Below, piece by piece: positions 7,097-8,872 of a stretch of DNA of 8,872 nt. The notes beneath the pieces were generated by a model that saw nothing but the letters and a program-made list of their open reading frames with translations, had not been told where the DNA came from and did no database searches. How positions within the stretch are numbered: the first letter of the stretch is position 1; each line of letters starts with the position of its first letter. This stretch comes from Deltaproteobacteria bacterium (GTDB lineage Bacteria; Bdellovibrionota_C; UBA2361; SZUA-149; JADYYL01), in contig JADYYL010000115.1 of assembly GCA_020853655.1 (NCBI GenBank), positions 1 to 8,872 of the forward strand, given 5' to 3'. Made by a program: the position numbers and the translations under genes.

Positions 7097-7522
7097 ATGG
7101 ACGGCGGAGAAGTACTGCAAGGACTCGAAGAGCAGTGGACCTTCATGGGTGCAAACTTCATGGAGTGGGTCTGCGGTATCGTCGTGTTCCTCATGATCGG
7201 ATCGATCAGCTCGTCGACCGTGCAGGCGATGCCGTTCATGCTCGCGGGCCTCGCCCTGACCTCCACCACGCTCGCCTCACTCCGTCGGATGTTTCCCGAT
7301 GAGCACCGCGGTGTCCGCAACATGCTGACCAGTGGCCTCGGACTTCCGCCGATCGATATCCCGGCTCCCTCTAGTCTTCAGCCGATCTGGAGTGGTTCGC
7401 CGGTGCGCGAACTCCCGGTCAAGTCGCCCTTCGTGCGACTCGGACTTCACGAGATGTTTCCGACAAACGTCGAGGATTTGAAAGACGCGGACGGCCGCGA
7501 GGAAGACGCTTCAGGGTTGTAA
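7097..7522 (+). CDS. Small membrane protein in TraL/VirB3 position
   Basis: The 141-residue product has two adjacent hydrophobic segments (about 22-38 and 43-60) separated by a short Ser-rich turn. A soluble tail of about 80 residues follows, with a Pro-rich stretch near 87-100. Two closely spaced helices near the N-terminus of a small protein, encoded directly upstream of a TraE-like gene, match TraL/VirB3 proteins of type IV secretion, which sit in the inner membrane near the VirB4-type ATPase. The sequence resemblance itself is weak, and the tail is longer than in F TraL (about 90 residues), so this is mainly a positional call. No good ribosome site precedes the ATG at 7097, 46 bases after the previous stop; the in-frame Met17 (7145) is an alternative start but also lacks one. 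Confidence 0.6.
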   Translation: MDGGEVLQGLEEQWTFMGANFMEWVCGIVVFLMIGSISSSTVQAMPFMLAGLALTSTTLASLRRMFPDEHRGVRNMLTSGLGLPPIDIPAPSSLQPIWSGSPVRELPVKSPFVRLGLHEMFPTNVEDLKDADGREEDASGL

Positions 7523-7596
7523 GTGTTCGCGAGTAGTTCCATGTGGAGCCGGTGAGCATAGCAGTTTTTCGGCACTTTTTGAATAGATGAAGGTTT

Positions 7597-8325
7597 ATGG
7601 CGGCAAAATCTAAAGAAAGCAGTGGCGCCGACCGCAAGCTCGAAATCGTCGACGGTCGTACCGGCGAGGATTCCGTCAAAGTTTGGGAGCGTTACCGCGA
7701 GAAGGCGCACTTTTGGCGCGCGATCGCTCTGCTACAATCTCCGCTCGCCGTCGTTGCTCTGCTGGTCGCTCTCTCGATGTATTTCAGCGGAGATACGATC
7801 GTCGAGGTTCCCGAGCGTCCGCAGCCGGGCCACTACTCCGTGAAGAAACTTCCTGACAGCGAATTCATTCACGTCGCCGTGGAAGTCGCGAATCTCATCA
7901 CGACATTTACCCCGGCAACTGTCGATCGACAGTTCAAGGCGGCGCGGAAGTATCTGTGGGAGCCGGCTCTCACTCAGTTCGAGACCGACAAGATTAAGAC
8001 TGAGCTGCGGATGATCCAGCAGACCGCGCGATCGCAGCTATTTTTCATCGATACGAAGCAGGTCAAAGTCGAGCGGCGTCCGGAGCTCGACTCCGTCGTG
8101 GTTCGGCTCCCCGGAAAACGCCAGAAGTTGATCGGTAATCGGGCGCTTCCGGAGGATGAATTTGTCGCCTACGTGCGGATGACGACTATCCCCCGAAACG
8201 TTTATAACGAGTACGGGATCGTCGTGACGGACATGCGGTTCGAGGAGCGGGAGCTTCCGACCCTGGGCGGCCGGGCTGAAGTCGAAGAGGCTCAACCCGC
8301 AGCGGAGAGCCCTACAAAAGAGTAG
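7597..8325 (+). CDS. traE: TraE-like (VirB8-class) inner-membrane T4SS protein, first copy
   Basis: TraE/VirB8-class proteins form part of the inner-membrane platform of the mating-pair or secretion apparatus: a short cytoplasmic tail, one membrane helix and a periplasmic domain. This 242-residue product shows that layout. A charged cytoplasmic tail (1-41) contains VWERYREKAHFWR at 29-41, one helix spans about 42-63, and a periplasmic part follows. The latter has NLITTFTP (99-106), a helical stretch to about 146, then alternating strands with FFIDTKQVKV (149-158), FVAYVRM (189-195) and YGIVVTDMRF (206-215). The order of helices and strands, and the spacing of the FF, V-x-V and YG elements, follow F TraE (188 residues). 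This protein is longer at both ends, with an acidic C-tail after 216. GAAGG lies only three bases before the ATG. The family call is inferred from hand comparison. Confidence 0.75.
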   Translation: MAAKSKESSGADRKLEIVDGRTGEDSVKVWERYREKAHFWRAIALLQSPLAVVALLVALSMYFSGDTIVEVPERPQPGHYSVKKLPDSEFIHVAVEVANLITTFTPATVDRQFKAARKYLWEPALTQFETDKIKTELRMIQQTARSQLFFIDTKQVKVERRPELDSVVVRLPGKRQKLIGNRALPEDEFVAYVRMTTIPRNVYNEYGIVVTDMRFEERELPTLGGRAEVEEAQPAAESPTKE

Positions 8326-8328
8326 GGC
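8309..8328 (+). other. Hairpin spanning the stop codon of the first traE-like gene
   Basis: GCCCTAC (8309-8315) pairs perfectly with GTAGGGC (8322-8328) around the six-base loop AAAAGA; the TAG stop (8323-8325) lies in the right arm. No T-run follows, so it is not a classic intrinsic terminator. It could stabilise or process the mRNA between the two traE-like genes. Confidence 0.45.
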
Positions 8329-8509
8329 AGACGAGTAGGAATGCTCATTGATCTTGGTTAGTTAGAGTTAGGCTGGAGCAGACGGGCCGTTTCGACGGAT
8401 TTGGGTTGGTCAGGGGCTCGAAGTGTCTTTGTGGCCGGTGTAGTTGGGGTAGAGGTTGGGGGGGCAGAAATGGCCCAAACGACCGACGAGCAACGAAAAA
8501 AGAGATTGT
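8329..8509 (+). other. G-rich spacer between the two traE-like genes
   Basis: This spacer contains no credible complete gene. From about 8402 the plus strand is strongly G-rich, with GGGG at 8446-8449 and a run of seven G at 8458-8464, followed by ATG at 8470 in a different frame from the downstream gene. An A6 run lies at 8496-8501. No promoter was identified with confidence. Confidence 0.4.
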
Positions 8510-8872
8510 ATGGCTTTTGGTTCGTTACAACACGATATCCAGCACCTGGAACGGGTGAAGACCCTCGAGGGGATCGATACCGTTCGGCTGTGGGAAAGCT
8601 TCCGTGAAGAGGCGAACCTCTGGCGTGGAATTGCGTTCATCTTTTTTCCCGTCACCGCGCTCGCGCTGCTCGCAGCGACCATCATGTATATGACCGCGGA
8701 TACGGAGATTGAAGTTCCGCAGCGTCGGCCACCACACGTTTTTCAAGTCGCTCAACTTCCCGACAAATACTTCGTCGACGAAGCGCGCGACATCGTGAAT
8801 CTCATCGCGTCGTTTACACCAGAGAAGGCGAAGTCGCAGTTCGTTGTTGCGAAGCAGCATCTCTGGGAACCC
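8510..8872 (+). CDS. Second TraE-like (VirB8-class) protein, C-terminus beyond the window
   Basis: This frame is open for 121 codons to the right edge and encodes a paralogue of the preceding TraE-like protein. By hand, about 45 of roughly 100 aligned positions are identical. Conserved blocks include WE-x2-RE-x-A-x2-WR before the membrane helix, MY-x3-DT-x2-EVP just after it, NLI-x2-FTP and a final LWEP. The membrane helix is about 41-62. Because the periplasmic domain begins normally, this is not a truncated DotJ-type remnant as far as can be seen. The ATG at 8510 has only a weak AAGAGA ribosome site; an ATG at 8470 with a G-rich leader is in another frame, so the true N-terminus is uncertain. 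It lies 184 bases after the first copy, the widest gap in the plus-strand group. Confidence 0.78.
   Translation, partial: MAFGSLQHDIQHLERVKTLEGIDTVRLWESFREEANLWRGIAFIFFPVTALALLAATIMYMTADTEIEVPQRRPPHVFQVAQLPDKYFVDEARDIVNLIASFTPEKAKSQFVVAKQHLWEP

Noticed and set aside
7561..7590. Two T-runs before the first traE-like gene as a terminator
   Set aside because: No stable stem precedes them, and the gene order suggests read-through.

Overview
The window looks like part of a conjugation or type IV secretion (T4SS) locus from a Gram-negative bacterium of moderately high G+C. The Gram-negative call rests on the VirD4/TraD-type coupling ATPase, two TraE/VirB8-like inner-membrane proteins and a Sec-exported protein. 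I cannot tell from the sequence which genus it is, or whether it is a plasmid, an integrative element or chromosomal.

Layout. (1) Bases 1-3740, minus strand: a tightly coupled two-gene operon. A 760-residue membrane protein of unknown family (start 3740) is followed, with a one-base stop/start overlap, by a coupling ATPase that runs off the left edge. (2) 3741-4222: 482 bases without a convincing gene. It holds several palindromes, two possible minus-strand promoters and a 12-base motif that recurs upstream of the plus-strand genes. (3) 4223-5560, minus strand: a complete NAD(P)-dependent aldehyde dehydrogenase, the only metabolic gene and probably cargo. (4) 5561-5850: a divergent promoter region. 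(5) 5851-8872, plus strand: an exported, low-complexity, Lys/Glu-rich protein; a small two-helix membrane protein in the position of TraL/VirB3; a TraE-like protein; and a second TraE-like paralogue cut by the right edge.

How the genes may work together. The order small membrane protein then TraE matches the traL-traE order of F-type systems and would build the inner-membrane platform. The coupling ATPase and its partner would bring substrate to that platform. Two tandem, full-type TraE paralogues and a large unknown protein coupled to the ATPase are not part of the textbook F or VirB layout. The nearest analogy I know is Dot/Icm, where DotI/DotJ are paired VirB8-like proteins and DotM partners the coupling ATPase DotL. 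These are the most interesting points in the window. The shared motif ahead of promoter-like sequences in both divergent arms suggests that they may be co-regulated.
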